NCBI RefSeq assembly: GCF_934309415.1
Contig: NZ_CAKRDI010000007.1
Coordinates: forward strand, 1-64,000
Length of the DNA stretch: 64,000 nt
Direction of reading: 5' to 3'
Origin: an uncultured Mediterraneibacter sp.
Lineage (GTDB): Bacteria > Bacillota > Clostridia > Lachnospirales > Lachnospiraceae
A model generated the notes under the pieces. The model was not told the origin of the DNA, searched no databases, and worked only from the letters and a program-made list of their open reading frames with translations. Of the stretch, positions 1 through 8,620 are shown piece after piece. A program made the translations under genes and the position numbers. Numbering within the stretch: position 1 is the first letter of the stretch; each line of letters opens with the position of its first letter.

Positions 1-12
1 ATGAGTGTTTTT

Positions 13-40
13 CTATACTTCAAAATGCTTGAATGTATAG
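13..40. other. AT-rich hairpin at window edge
   Basis: Arms CTATACTTCAA and TTGAATGTATAG pair with one bulged base around a short AATGC loop. No T-run follows on either strand and the gene it belongs to would lie outside the window. It may be a decayed terminator. Low confidence. Confidence 0.3.
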
Positions 41-92
41 TGTTTATGCGGATAATTGAAAATTAGATATAAAATTTAACAACAAATAATTA

Positions 93-140
93 AGAAAAAA
101 AAGCGGAAGATGCTACCATATTACTGGTATAACATCTTCC
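93..140 (-). terminator. Rho-independent terminator after the small membrane protein gene
   Basis: GGAAGATG (105-112) pairs with CATCTTCC (133-140), and inner bases ACCATA and TGGTAT extend the stem. Read on the minus strand the hairpin is followed directly by a run of eight T (GCTTTTTTTTC). It lies just past the minus-strand ORF at 159-251 and could end transcripts from both that gene and glmS. Confidence 0.85.
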
Positions 141-158
141 ACCTTTTTCAGACATATT

Positions 159-251
159 CTAATCTTCCCGATGCGCCTGCAACAGGCACATCAGAACAAC
201 ACCTGTCAGCAGACCTCCTGCAAAACATCCGATATATCCAAGTACTGCCAT
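159..251 (-). CDS. 30-residue single-pass membrane protein, DUF3789-like
   Basis: This is a very small ORF with a good ribosome site (AGGAGAG eight bases before the ATG). The product begins MAVLGYIGCFAGG, is hydrophobic over residues 2-25 with small-residue motifs (AGGLLTG), and ends in a charged tail, AHRED. This one-helix layout resembles the short DUF3789 proteins annotated in Clostridia; the assignment is by resemblance only. It lies 155 bases downstream of glmS on the same strand and is followed by a strong terminator, so it may be the last gene of that transcript. No function is inferred. Confidence 0.65.
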   Translation of the reverse strand: MAVLGYIGCFAGGLLTGVVLMCLLQAHRED

Positions 252-327
252 CCAATCAACTCTCCTCTCTGTAGGAAGTCTATTCGGAAATGTGCCTGAA
301 TATTCCATGTTTTTTCAATTTGTAAAG

Positions 328-389
328 TTATCCACACTGACTTGTGATTTCAGCAGAATTATCCACTTTATTTTGATTTTTTATCCATA
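328..389 (+). promoter_or_regulatory. Cluster of three DnaA-box-like sites
   Basis: TTATCCACA at 328-336 is an exact consensus DnaA box. TTATCCACT at 359-367 and TTATCCATA at 381-389 are one-mismatch versions in the same orientation. Spacings of 31 and 22 bases are near whole helical turns. They lie downstream of glmS. Function is inferred from motif only. Confidence 0.4.
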
Positions 390-406
390 ACTATGAGGAT
401 ATCTGC

Positions 407-2245
407 TTACTCTACAGTTACAGATTTCGCAAGGTTTCTCGGCTTATCTACATCCAGACCTTTGGCAACGCTGACATAATATCCCATGAGCTGAAGCGGG
501 ATAATTGCAACACTTGTTGTGAAATACTCTTCTGTGTTCGGTACATATACCGCAAAATCAGCAGTATCCTCAATGTTGTAATTTCCGTAAGTTGTAAGTC
601 CCATAAGATAAGCACCACGGCTCTTTACCTCTACCATGTTGCTGATGGTCTTCTCAAACAGATCCTTCTGAGTTGCCACACCGACAACCAGAATTCCATC
701 TTCGATCAGACTGATTGTTCCGTGTTTCAGTTCTCCTGCCGCATATGCCTCAGAATGAATATAGCTGATCTCTTTCATCTTCAGGCTTCCCTCAAGACTG
801 ATCGCATAATCAATTCCACGTCCGATAAAGAACACATCTTTCGCATTCGCATACTTACTTGCGAACCACTGAATTCTCTCTTTGTCATCCAGTGTCTTCT
901 GAATCTTATCCGGAAGTGTCTCCATCTCAGTAATCAGCTCTTCACAGCGCGCTTCATCGATCACGCCTTTTACCTGTGCTGCCTGGATTGCAAGAAGATA
1001 CATTGCGATCAGCTGTGTGCTGTAAGCTTTTGTAGTGGCAACGGAGATCTCCGGTCCTGCATAAGTATACAGAACATAATCGCTCTCACGTGCAATACTG
1101 GAGCCAACTACATTCACAATACCAAGTACCGGAATTCCACGCTCTTTTGCAAGACGCAGTGCTGCAAGACTGTCCGCAGTCTCTCCTGACTGAGATACGA
1201 TCACAACCAGAGAATTCTTCACAAGCTTCGGATTTCTGTAACGGAACTCAGAAGCAAGGTCTACTTCTACCGGCACATCTGCGATCTCTTCGATCACATA
1301 TTTTCCAACCATACCAACATGATATGCTGAACCACATGCCACAATGTAAATTCTTTCCAGATCTTTCAGATTCTCATCCGTCAGACCTGTCTCTGTAAAA
1401 TCAATCTTTCCTTCTTTTACATAAGCACCGATTGTATCACGCACTGCACGCGGCTGCTCATGAATCTCTTTTAACATGAAATGCTCATAACCGCCTTTTT
1501 CAGCCGCCTCTGCATCCCATTTAATCTCAACCATCTCTTTCTGAATCTCTTCACGGTCGATGTTATAAAAATGAATCTCATCCTGTGTCAGTTCAGCAAT
1601 TTCATGGTTTCCGATGTAATATACATTTCTTGTAAGATCAAGAATCGCCGGAACATCTGATGCGATCAGAGACCCATTCTCATTCTTACCGATAATCAAA
1701 GGACTGTCTTTACGTGCTGCAAAGATCTTACCCGGGTGATCATGGAACATAATTCCAAATGCATAGGAACCTCTGATACGAAGCATTGCTCTGGAAATCG
1801 CCTCAAGCGGAGTTCCTGTCTTCTTATAATAATAATCTACCAGTTTCACAGCAATCTCTGTATCTGTCTGTGAATAAAATGTATATCCTGATTTCAGGAG
1901 TTTGTCTTTCAATTCCTGATAATTCTCAATAATTCCATTATGAACAAGTACAACTGACTTGTCATCTGTGCAATGCGGATGTGCATTATTCTCAGACGGC
2001 TCTCCATGTGTAGCCCAACGTGTGTGACCAATACCACAGGTTCCCTGTACTGCCTTTCCATCATTTGTCTTTTCTGACAGAATCTTCAGACGGCCTTTTG
2101 CCTTAACAATAGAAATATTGCCTGTCTCTTCGTTACGAATTGCAATACCTGCTGAATCATATCCACGGTATTCCAGTTTTGAAAGTCCGTGCAGCAAAAT
2201 CGGTGCTGCCTGATCTCCACCAATATATCCAACAATTCCACACAT
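407..2245 (-). CDS. glmS: Glutamine-fructose-6-phosphate aminotransferase (isomerizing)
   Basis: GlmS makes glucosamine-6-phosphate from fructose-6-phosphate and glutamine, the entry step to UDP-GlcNAc for peptidoglycan and surface glycans. The 612-residue product has the class II amidotransferase start MCGIVGYIGG, with Cys as the N-terminal nucleophile after Met removal. Two SIS sugar-isomerase domains follow (SQSGETADS near residue 350), and it ends KPRNLAKSVTVE, as is typical. The frame stays open 14 codons further upstream, but the start at 2245 follows an AAGGGG ribosome site and is required to expose Cys. I looked for a glmS ribozyme in the upstream 390 bases and saw none. Length is normal for the family. 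Confidence 0.97.
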   Translation of the reverse strand: MCGIVGYIGGDQAAPILLHGLSKLEYRGYDSAGIAIRNEETGNISIVKAKGRLKILSEKTNDGKAVQGTCGIGHTRWATHGEPSENNAHPHCTDDKSVVLVHNGIIENYQELKDKLLKSGYTFYSQTDTEIAVKLVDYYYKKTGTPLEAISRAMLRIRGSYAFGIMFHDHPGKIFAARKDSPLIIGKNENGSLIASDVPAILDLTRNVYYIGNHEIAELTQDEIHFYNIDREEIQKEMVEIKWDAEAAEKGGYEHFMLKEIHEQPRAVRDTIGAYVKEGKIDFTETGLTDENLKDLERIYIVACGSAYHVGMVGKYVIEEIADVPVEVDLASEFRYRNPKLVKNSLVVIVSQSGETADSLAALRLAKERGIPVLGIVNVVGSSIARESDYVLYTYAGPEISVATTKAYSTQLIAMYLLAIQAAQVKGVIDEARCEELITEMETLPDKIQKTLDDKERIQWFASKYANAKDVFFIGRGIDYAISLEGSLKMKEISYIHSEAYAAGELKHGTISLIEDGILVVGVATQKDLFEKTISNMVEVKSRGAYLMGLTTYGNYNIEDTADFAVYVPNTEEYFTTSVAIIPLQLMGYYVSVAKGLDVDKPRNLAKSVTVE

Positions 2246-2635
2246 AAATAAATACCCCTTTTTAAATTTTTTGATGAAGTTATTCACATTTCCAATCTGA
2301 GTGAAATACTTTATTCACAGAAATGTAATCTTTTTCTCCATACTAAGTAACATTTTAGAGTAACATAAAAAATCCCGTATACTATTTTACACGAAAGCCT
2401 CTTTTTTGGAAAGTAAAAAAAGTATAAATCTCCCATGTGTCCCAAAGAACTATTTTATTTCTCGATTTCTTGTATTTTCATCATGCATAAGTACCAAAAC
2501 TTGCGACTTTTTTCAACATTCTTTACGCATTGTGTCAAACCGTCACAAACACCCTTGAATCATTTTCCAAATTTTATTATACTTATTTCAACTAGATCGT
2601 AGGCACAACTAAATATAGGAAGGAAAATAAAACAA
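2246..2635. other. Divergent intergenic region between glmS and the nucleotidyltransferase gene
   Basis: This 390-base AT-rich region holds the leader of glmS on minus and the promoter of the plus-strand gene at 2636. TTATTCACA occurs at 2280-2288 and 2311-2319, 31 bases apart; both fit the relaxed DnaA-box consensus TTWTNCACA. No ORF, ribozyme or strong hairpin is apparent. Confidence 0.5.
2555..2583 (+). promoter_or_regulatory. Sigma-A-type promoter for the nucleotidyltransferase gene
   Basis: TTGAAT (2555-2560) and TATACT (2578-2583) are separated by 17 bases. The promoter lies about 50 bases before the start codon at 2636. Confidence 0.65.
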
Positions 2636-3577
2636 ATGAAAACAGCATTAGTAATTATGGCTGCTGGTATTGGTTCTCGTTTTGGCGGCGGGATCAAGCA
2701 GCTCGAACCAGTAGGCATGCACGGCGAGATCATCATGGACTATTCTATCCACGATGCAATCGAAGCAGGATTTAACAAGATCGTATTTATCATCCGTAAG
2801 GATATCGAGGATGCTTTCAAAGAAGCAATCGGTAACAGAATTGAAAAGATCTGTTCTGATCTGAATGTTGAAATTGAATATGCATTCCAGGAAAGAGAGA
2901 ATCTTCCGGAAGGAATCGAATGCCCTGCTGACCGTACAAAACCCTGGGGAACAGGTCAGGCAGTTCTGGCGTGCAAAGACGTACTTCACGAGCCATTTGC
3001 AGTAATCAACGCTGATGACTATTATGGAAAAGAAGCCTTTACAAAGCTTCATACATTCCTTGAGAATTACACTCCTGAAAAGGCAAATGAATTCTGCATG
3101 GCAGGATTTATCCTGAAAAATACTCTGAGCGAGAACGGCGCCGTAACAAGAGGAATCTGCGAGACAACTGCAGATGGACTTCTTACAGCCGTACATGAGA
3201 CATCCAATATCGTTAAAACTGCAGATGGGGCTGCTGTAAACGAAGATGGAACTCTTACACCGGTTGACGCAGACTCCTATGTATCTATGAATATGTGGGG
3301 ACTTACTCCAGAATTCATCGATCTTCTTGAAAAAGGATTCGTTGAGTTCTTCGAGAAGACAGATGCTGAAAAGATCTTAAAAGCTGAATATCTTCTCCCG
3401 ATCTACATCGACGAGCTTCTTCAGAAGGGTGAAGTTTCCGTGAAAGTACTTGACTCCAATGATAAATGGTTTGGTGTTACATACAAAGAAGATAAAGACT
3501 TTGTAGTAGATTCTTTCAAGAAACTGATCCAGAACGGAGTTTACAAAGAGAAACTGTTTGATGATCTGCTGAAATAA
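2636..3577 (+). CDS. Sugar-phosphate nucleotidyltransferase family protein
   Basis: The 313-residue protein has a nucleotidyltransferase fold. The N-terminal nucleotide-binding loop is AAGIGSRFGGGIKQLEPVG (residues 9-27), and VINADDYYG near residue 122 carries the metal-binding acidic pair. It probably transfers a nucleoside monophosphate from an NTP to a sugar-1-phosphate or related substrate. The G-loop GIGSRFGGGIKQL departs from RmlA and GalU, so I do not assign a substrate. It stands alone, with its own promoter and a downstream hairpin, near glmS, fkp and the capsule locus, which fits a sugar-nucleotide role. Confidence 0.8.
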   Translation: MKTALVIMAAGIGSRFGGGIKQLEPVGMHGEIIMDYSIHDAIEAGFNKIVFIIRKDIEDAFKEAIGNRIEKICSDLNVEIEYAFQERENLPEGIECPADRTKPWGTGQAVLACKDVLHEPFAVINADDYYGKEAFTKLHTFLENYTPEKANEFCMAGFILKNTLSENGAVTRGICETTADGLLTAVHETSNIVKTADGAAVNEDGTLTPVDADSYVSMNMWGLTPEFIDLLEKGFVEFFEKTDAEKILKAEYLLPIYIDELLQKGEVSVKVLDSNDKWFGVTYKEDKDFVVDSFKKLIQNGVYKEKLFDDLLK

Positions 3578-3602
3578 GATTTCAAAAGTTCGTATTATTA
3601 AA

Positions 3603-3644
3603 GGGCATATTACATGAAACTTGATAAATTCATGTAATATGCCC
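3603..3644 (+). terminator. Hairpin terminator after the nucleotidyltransferase gene
   Basis: GGGCATATTACATGAA pairs perfectly over 16 bases with TTCATGTAATATGCCC around a 10-base loop, 25 bases after the stop codon. The following TCTTAAATTC is only weakly T-rich, so it may act on either strand. Confidence 0.65.
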
Positions 3645-3750
3645 TCTTAAATTCTCTCTGATTTATTTTTATCTTTTATACTTCATTTCCAATCCGCTCT
3701 GCCATGAAAAACATACAAATAAAGGAAGAGAATCACACACACTTCTTTAT

Positions 3751-4428
3751 TTAATGTCGAATCAACTTTCTAATTCCCCACACTACAAAATAGATTATAA
3801 GAAACACACCAATTCCAAGCAACGCCCCAGTCGCGTTCATCCCAGCTTCATTCCACTGGCAGTGTCGTCCTGGTATAAATACTTTATGTGCTTCATCAAT
3901 ATAAGCCAGTGAAACGCAAAGTATTATCGCTGTCGCAACAGATCTCCATAACTTTCCCCATACATTATAAACAGCTGTCAGGAAAAGTAATGACTCTACA
4001 AAAAACACGATAAAATGCGCATCCCGCCGAATCATCATATGAACGGTTCCTACATCCATCGTTGTAAATATATGTTGTTGCAGCCATTCAGCCATAGGAA
4101 GGCTGGTTGCAGCCGTACTCTCTCCATTCTGACTGGATAAAAATACAAGTACTCCCAACCACACCAATGCAATCGCAAATGGAATCACTCTGCTAAACGT
4201 CAATTTCATCAACTTAGTGTTGGCTCTTCCTGTGTTTCTATCCTGTAACACATTTTCGTTTTTTATATTCTTTCTTTTGTTCTTTTTTCCATTATTTCTC
4301 GCAGATTGAGCAGATTTCCTCTGCTCTTTTTCCATGCGCTTCTTATACTTGATTGCTCTATAATGCTTATGGTATCTTTTCTTTTTTCTTTCTTTCATAT
4401 TTCTCTGACTATTTCTTTCATTTTCCAC
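3751..4428 (-). CDS. VanZ-like family membrane protein
   Basis: The product is up to 225 residues. The first ~73 are very basic (Lys, Arg, Asn) and cytoplasmic-looking. Then come about four hydrophobic segments (near residues 80-97, 140-155, 160-180 and 200-220). The VanZ signature is visible in YIDEAHKVFIPGRH and the following NATGALLG. VanZ proteins are small membrane proteins linked to low-level teicoplanin resistance in the founder member; most homologues have unknown roles. The GTG start at 4428 has no good ribosome site, and starts inside the basic region (for example Met11 or Met32) are possible. The basic tail is unusual for the family. Confidence 0.75.
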   Translation of the reverse strand: MENERNSQRNMKERKKKRYHKHYRAIKYKKRMEKEQRKSAQSARNNGKKNKRKNIKNENVLQDRNTGRANTKLMKLTFSRVIPFAIALVWLGVLVFLSSQNGESTAATSLPMAEWLQQHIFTTMDVGTVHMMIRRDAHFIVFFVESLLFLTAVYNVWGKLWRSVATAIILCVSLAYIDEAHKVFIPGRHCQWNEAGMNATGALLGIGVFLIIYFVVWGIRKLIRH

Positions 4429-4561
4429 ATAATGCTTATTGTCTGGGTCATTATGGCTTTTTTTACTTCTTTACCTTGTTGCAGGGCGTGTCTGAAAAAA
4501 CATTTTCGCTAATTGTGACATATATCTTTATATTTTGCAGAAAACATTTTTCAGACAAGCT

Positions 4562-4948
4562 CTAATCACTTTCATTTCCTGTCATCTTCTGGGCAACACA
4601 CTCCGGCACCTGAATTAACCCGAACTTCCATAAAATCGGATAGACATAAGAAATTCCTCTGATATCTCCCAATGCTTTCGGGCGCTCTACAATCTCTTCC
4701 CTGTCCAGTACTAATGCCCGTTCAAATGCAAGTCTCAGACTGCTCCAGGACAACGTCTTACTGTGTTCCCTGCGGTCGATCAGCAATTCCCTGTTCGGAT
4801 TTCCATTTCTTCCAACCTTTAACTGATACTGAAACGGCAACCCGGAAGCCGTCCAGAACGGCACTCCCTGAAAGGCAACTATCGCCTGCCAGAGATTCTC
4901 TTCCGTCGGATTCTCCTGCAGATTTTTTATTACTATATTCTGTTCCAT
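4562..4948 (-). CDS. Unrecognised small cytoplasmic protein
   Basis: About 128 residues with no signal or membrane segment. Visible features are a mixed-charge N-terminus (MEQNIVIKN), FQGVPFWTASGLPFQY near residue 30, RNGNPNRELLIDRRE, then SYVYPILWKFGLI and MTGNESD at the C-terminus. The frame allows a start five codons upstream (4963); Met6 at 4948 is chosen as more natural but neither has a strong ribosome site. The regular, non-repetitive sequence suggests a real gene. I do not recognise the family; I infer no function. Confidence 0.65.
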   Translation of the reverse strand: MEQNIVIKNLQENPTEENLWQAIVAFQGVPFWTASGLPFQYQLKVGRNGNPNRELLIDRREHSKTLSWSSLRLAFERALVLDREEIVERPKALGDIRGISYVYPILWKFGLIQVPECVAQKMTGNESD

Positions 4949-4963
4949 TTTAACCTGTCCCAC

Positions 4964-5347
4964 TTAATTTATGACTGTTTTTTACAAATCTTCATTTGCA
5001 TGTTTAAGCTCTTGTAACCCTCACATAACTAAAGCAACGAAAATGTGATATACATTTTTTAACTTGCATCCTTGTAAAACACCAGCACTCATTTCTCGTT
5101 TATTCTCTCGATTTTACCATCGTATCCTATAAATAGCAAGAGCAGCTATGCTGTGAACAGTAACTCATAACAGACAGAAAATTTCCTGTTTACTGTGTCA
5201 GCCATCAAAATATTTGATACGGCAATAATCAGTAATTCAGGCCATATTTAATCAGCAAAGTGATTAGATATGGCCTGAACAGTAAGCAGAAATCCCCTGC
5301 CTCATAATTTTCTTATTTTTATAGCTTGTAACGCTTTCTATTAATTT
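4964..5347. other. Intergenic region with decayed element fragments
   Basis: This 384-base region between fkp and the small unknown gene contains no ORF. It holds the degenerate copies of the 143-bp repeat family described at 5142-5285. Confidence 0.5.
5142..5285. repeat. Degenerate copy of the 143-bp element
   Basis: CAGCTATGCTGTGAACAGTAAC at 5143-5164 matches the right end of the family. CATATTTAATCAGCAAAGTGATTAGATATG (about 5243-5272), followed by GGCCTGAACAGTAA, matches the left stem in reverse orientation. Together they span 144 bases, close to the full length, but the centre no longer matches. I read this as an old, decayed insertion downstream of fkp. Confidence 0.6.
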
Positions 5348-8300
5348 TTAATCTAACAAAAGCTCACAATCCCACACGTCTACACCGCTGTCCTGGAAAA
5401 CACCTCTGAGGCGCTCATGCAGCTGTTCTTTTGTGACACCTTTCTTCAGAATTACCTGGATAAATCCGCCACCGCCGGCTCCGGAGATAAACTTTCCGTC
5501 TACCAGCTCATCACAAACAAGCAGAATCTGATCAATACACGTATTGGTTGTTCCACCATCCAACTGGCATGAGAGCTCCCAGTGCTGATTCAGAAGCTCC
5601 GCAAACTCACCAATATCGCCCTGCTCCAGTGCAAAACGCATCAGTACTGCAACAGCTTTCATCTCTTTCAATGCATGTAATGACTCCGGTCTGGCTCCAA
5701 TATAACCGCCGACTACATCACGCAGAAGATTACGTGCCAGACGTCTCTGTCCTGTATAGATCAGCGCAAATCTGTCCTTTAACTCTTTCTTTGCTTCCTC
5801 TGGCATCTGAATCTTCTCCACATTCAGCTTCTGATCAATTCCAGACTTGGTAGTAATGAACTTAATTCCATCGGTCAGACCGCCGACCTGATCCTGCCAG
5901 CCGCCACCGGTACTCATGATCTGTTCCATGCCAAGAACCACATCATAAATCTCCGCATCTGTACGATCCAGTCCAAGGAACTCAAAGATTCCCTTTACAC
6001 ACGCTCCTGAAAGAATACTGCTGGTTCCAAGACCAGATCCCTTCGGGACTCCGTATACCTGAGTTGAAAGATAAATACCGCCGCCAAGACGATTCAGAAT
6101 CTCTTTCAGATTGGCCTCGCCCTTTACCGGAATAATACCACAGGCAATCAGTGCGGCTTTATGTAAGGCAAAAGAGTCATACGGATTGTGACAATCCTGA
6201 ACTTCTGCTGCATCCTCAATCGTTGTATATACACCGATATCTTTACTTTCAAATTCAATGTGCATCTCATCCAGACGCTTCACTGTAATCTGTACCGGAT
6301 TAATTCCACGCAGCTTCATGGCAGCATTCAGAACAACACCGCCCTTTTCATTACAGTGTGGCGGAGTATCTGTCCAGCCACCGCCCCAGTTCACACGTAC
6401 CGGAAGCGCTATGTCCACCTGATCTTTAGAAATTCTGTAATCCTTGCTGTCAGGCAGCTTTTTCTCTGCTTCTGTATAGATCACATCCTGAATCGTACCG
6501 AAACATTTTGACTCCAGTTCATCATACTGTGCTCCGTCAAATTTGGTTCCTGTATGTTTCATGTATCTGGAAATCGCATAATAAATACGAATCTTCAAAG
6601 AGAAATCTGATTCCTCTGCATCCTGAAGAAGTAAATGATAGATTTCCTCTGTAATCCCTCTCTTACCGAATACTTCCAGCGCCTTCTCATAATGCACGTC
6701 CGCTTCCAGCTCCCAGATGAATTTTCTCGCCAGAATACGGTTTTCAAGTTCTGACTCTATCTTACGTGAAGCTGCAATATCCGCTGCATTGAAGCTGGAA
6801 TACAGGCTCATACGCTCTGCATTGCGCCATGATGCAACTTCCTCATCTGTAGCTGTACCCTGTGCCATCTTATATAATACTTCTGCCGCATCAAGCGCTT
6901 CTTCATGCGTGTCACACACCGGATAAAGATTTGCAAACCAAAGATACGTCTCACCTTCCTGAAGCAGCGCATCCTCCCAGAGATCCTCTCTTGTGATGCC
7001 ATTCTGTCCCATCATCTGCTCCAGTGTAGTTCCAAGGAAGGAAACTCCTGCCGGATATTTTCCCTTCGGATTATCCGGGACTCCATAAATACGGATCACG
7101 CGTTTTCCACTCAGCAATTCCAGGCCATGCATAACAACATGATCCTCAATTTCACGGTTATTAATTCTCACATGTGAAAGCACTGAGCCTTCCCCGATCA
7201 CAGAATTCCCAATCACATATGCATTCTCAAGATAACATTCTTTACCTACCTGAGATCTTCTTCCCACATATGCATTATGTGCCGCAAATCCTTCTCCATT
7301 TACCGCTGAATTTACCATCATCTTCCAGTCAAGGAACTCATAATCCTGAACATCCTTTGTCACAAGATCTCTCAGTTCTCTTGTCGTTCCAAAATGAATA
7401 AACTCAGCCGGAGACAGACAGATCAGTTTCATAGAAAATGCGTGAATCGCATTCCAGATCTCTGTTCTGCACTCATGCAGCGCATCATTCAGAACACCTT
7501 CTGCTGCTTCTTTATAAAAATCATCCAGAGTAGAATCATTCGCCAGTGGATACAGAAAATCTCCATAGAAACTGATTCTTGCTTCTTCATTACAGAATCT
7601 GTGGAACTTCTCATCATCTACTTTTCCGTCTGTAGAAATCAATCCATACAGCGCCATCAGAAGATTACTGCTGAAGATCACCGCACCTGTATCAAGATCC
7701 ACATTTCCTTCTTCGTTGACCGCACCCATCTCTTTCAAATGCTCTTCTGTCTGTTTATGAAGGAAACATTTTACATAATCCTGTCCATCATTTAAGAATA
7801 CACCATGATTCTTTCCTGTCTCTACAGGCTCTTTGATCGAAATAGCTGCTGCCCCATCAAACTGAGCATCAATCTGCAGTGGATTAAACAGAAGCAGCAC
7901 GTCTCCTGATAATACAAGCATCCCCTCCTGGATTCTGGACGGAACACCTGACATTCCTACAATAAATTCATCAAATAATGTAGAACTTCTTCCATCCGGA
8001 AGTTCTCTCGGTACCGGTGAAAATAACTTTCCGATTGCTGAATACTGAGGTACTCTCTTACTGTCTCCACCTGAATGAATGACAAGAATTCTTCTATTCT
8101 TAAACGGGTTCTCACACTCCGGTTCCTGCTCCGCAATATAACGCATTACCTGAAATGTAGCTCCACCAGATCCTACACGCTTTCCATCCGGATCCGGCAA
8201 TACTGCATAATGCGTCTCCGCCGGAAGTACTCCCTTATCCAGTCGTTCCTTTATCTCTGCACGATACGCATCCGCCTGTGCATCATTCGATGCAGTCAAA

Positions 8301-8413
8301 ATAATATAATCCCATTTAATAAAACTCTTTTTCTTTAAGCTTCGCTCATAGTCCTCCCAGGAATCGAGATAAGACTGACGAAGGAAAAGGTTCTTCATCT
8401 TTCTATAGCCCAT
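5348..8413 (-). CDS. fkp: Bifunctional L-fucokinase / fucose-1-phosphate guanylyltransferase
   Basis: Fkp phosphorylates L-fucose and couples fucose-1-phosphate to GTP, giving GDP-L-fucose by salvage. The 1021-residue product has an N-terminal pyrophosphorylase-type region (GKRVGSGGATF near residue 80, VLSGDVLLLF near 165). Hexapeptide-like turns follow (YVGRRSQVG, VIGEGSVLS), then a C-terminal GHMP kinase domain (PVRVNWGGGWTDTPPH, and the ATP loop PKGSGLGTSS near residue 790). That domain order matches Fkp of Bacteroides, which is about 950 residues. ATG at 8413 follows AAGGAG. It is a single-gene unit next to the accessory region and the capsule locus, so GDP-fucose could feed capsule synthesis, though no clear fucosyltransferase is identified. 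Confidence 0.88.
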   Translation of the reverse strand: MGYRKMKNLFLRQSYLDSWEDYERSLKKKSFIKWDYIILTASNDAQADAYRAEIKERLDKGVLPAETHYAVLPDPDGKRVGSGGATFQVMRYIAEQEPECENPFKNRRILVIHSGGDSKRVPQYSAIGKLFSPVPRELPDGRSSTLFDEFIVGMSGVPSRIQEGMLVLSGDVLLLFNPLQIDAQFDGAAAISIKEPVETGKNHGVFLNDGQDYVKCFLHKQTEEHLKEMGAVNEEGNVDLDTGAVIFSSNLLMALYGLISTDGKVDDEKFHRFCNEEARISFYGDFLYPLANDSTLDDFYKEAAEGVLNDALHECRTEIWNAIHAFSMKLICLSPAEFIHFGTTRELRDLVTKDVQDYEFLDWKMMVNSAVNGEGFAAHNAYVGRRSQVGKECYLENAYVIGNSVIGEGSVLSHVRINNREIEDHVVMHGLELLSGKRVIRIYGVPDNPKGKYPAGVSFLGTTLEQMMGQNGITREDLWEDALLQEGETYLWFANLYPVCDTHEEALDAAEVLYKMAQGTATDEEVASWRNAERMSLYSSFNAADIAASRKIESELENRILARKFIWELEADVHYEKALEVFGKRGITEEIYHLLLQDAEESDFSLKIRIYYAISRYMKHTGTKFDGAQYDELESKCFGTIQDVIYTEAEKKLPDSKDYRISKDQVDIALPVRVNWGGGWTDTPPHCNEKGGVVLNAAMKLRGINPVQITVKRLDEMHIEFESKDIGVYTTIEDAAEVQDCHNPYDSFALHKAALIACGIIPVKGEANLKEILNRLGGGIYLSTQVYGVPKGSGLGTSSILSGACVKGIFEFLGLDRTDAEIYDVVLGMEQIMSTGGGWQDQVGGLTDGIKFITTKSGIDQKLNVEKIQMPEEAKKELKDRFALIYTGQRRLARNLLRDVVGGYIGARPESLHALKEMKAVAVLMRFALEQGDIGEFAELLNQHWELSCQLDGGTTNTCIDQILLVCDELVDGKFISGAGGGGFIQVILKKGVTKEQLHERLRGVFQDSGVDVWDCELLLD

Positions 8414-8496
8414 GTTTACTCCTTTTCATCATTCGCTTGTTGTAACTTTCCTGTATAGCGTACCATAAAATGTGGAATTAGGCAAATCTTCTATGA

Positions 8497-8601
8497 CTTC
8501 TCGTACTGTTCAATCAAGCATTGATGTTACTGTTCACAGCATAGCTGCAAACAGTAACGTATTGATGTACCTTATTTTTTCATAACTGCAACAAGCAAAA
8601 A
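8497..8601 (-). pseudogene. 3' remnant of a second AAA-ATPase-like / PD-(D/E)XK gene, interrupted by a 33-bp element
   Basis: Bases 8501-8525 match 10630-10654, the 3' end of the intact gene at 10619-12208, almost perfectly (ACTGTTCAATCAAGCATTGAT is shared). ACTGCAACAAGCAAAA near 8584 matches the same gene again near 10680. Between the two matching blocks lie a 33-bp repeat and a short divergent piece. Only the tail of the gene survives. The segment shows that a second copy of this gene family once lay here, in the same orientation. Confidence 0.75.
8526..8558. mobile_element. 33-bp palindromic derivative of the 143-bp element
   Basis: The 33-bp palindrome starts GTTACTGTTCACAGC and ends CTGCAAACAGTAAC. 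It equals the right-hand 33 bases of the full element, reversed. It is flanked by GCATTGAT (8518-8525) and GTATTGAT (8559-8566), a 7/8 direct repeat. The intact homologue has a single GCATTGAT at the equivalent position, so the flanks look like a target-site duplication. Confidence 0.85.
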
Positions 8602-8620
8602 TTGCATGTATACTTCAAAA

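Noticed and set aside
2246..2640. glmS ribozyme upstream of glmS
   Set aside because: The conserved ribozyme core sequence is not seen in the leader, which is AT-rich and unstructured by eye.
4306..4565. Two hydrophobic plus-strand ORFs opposite the VanZ-like gene
   Set aside because: They are antisense of the Lys/Arg-rich N-terminal coding region and lack ribosome sites.
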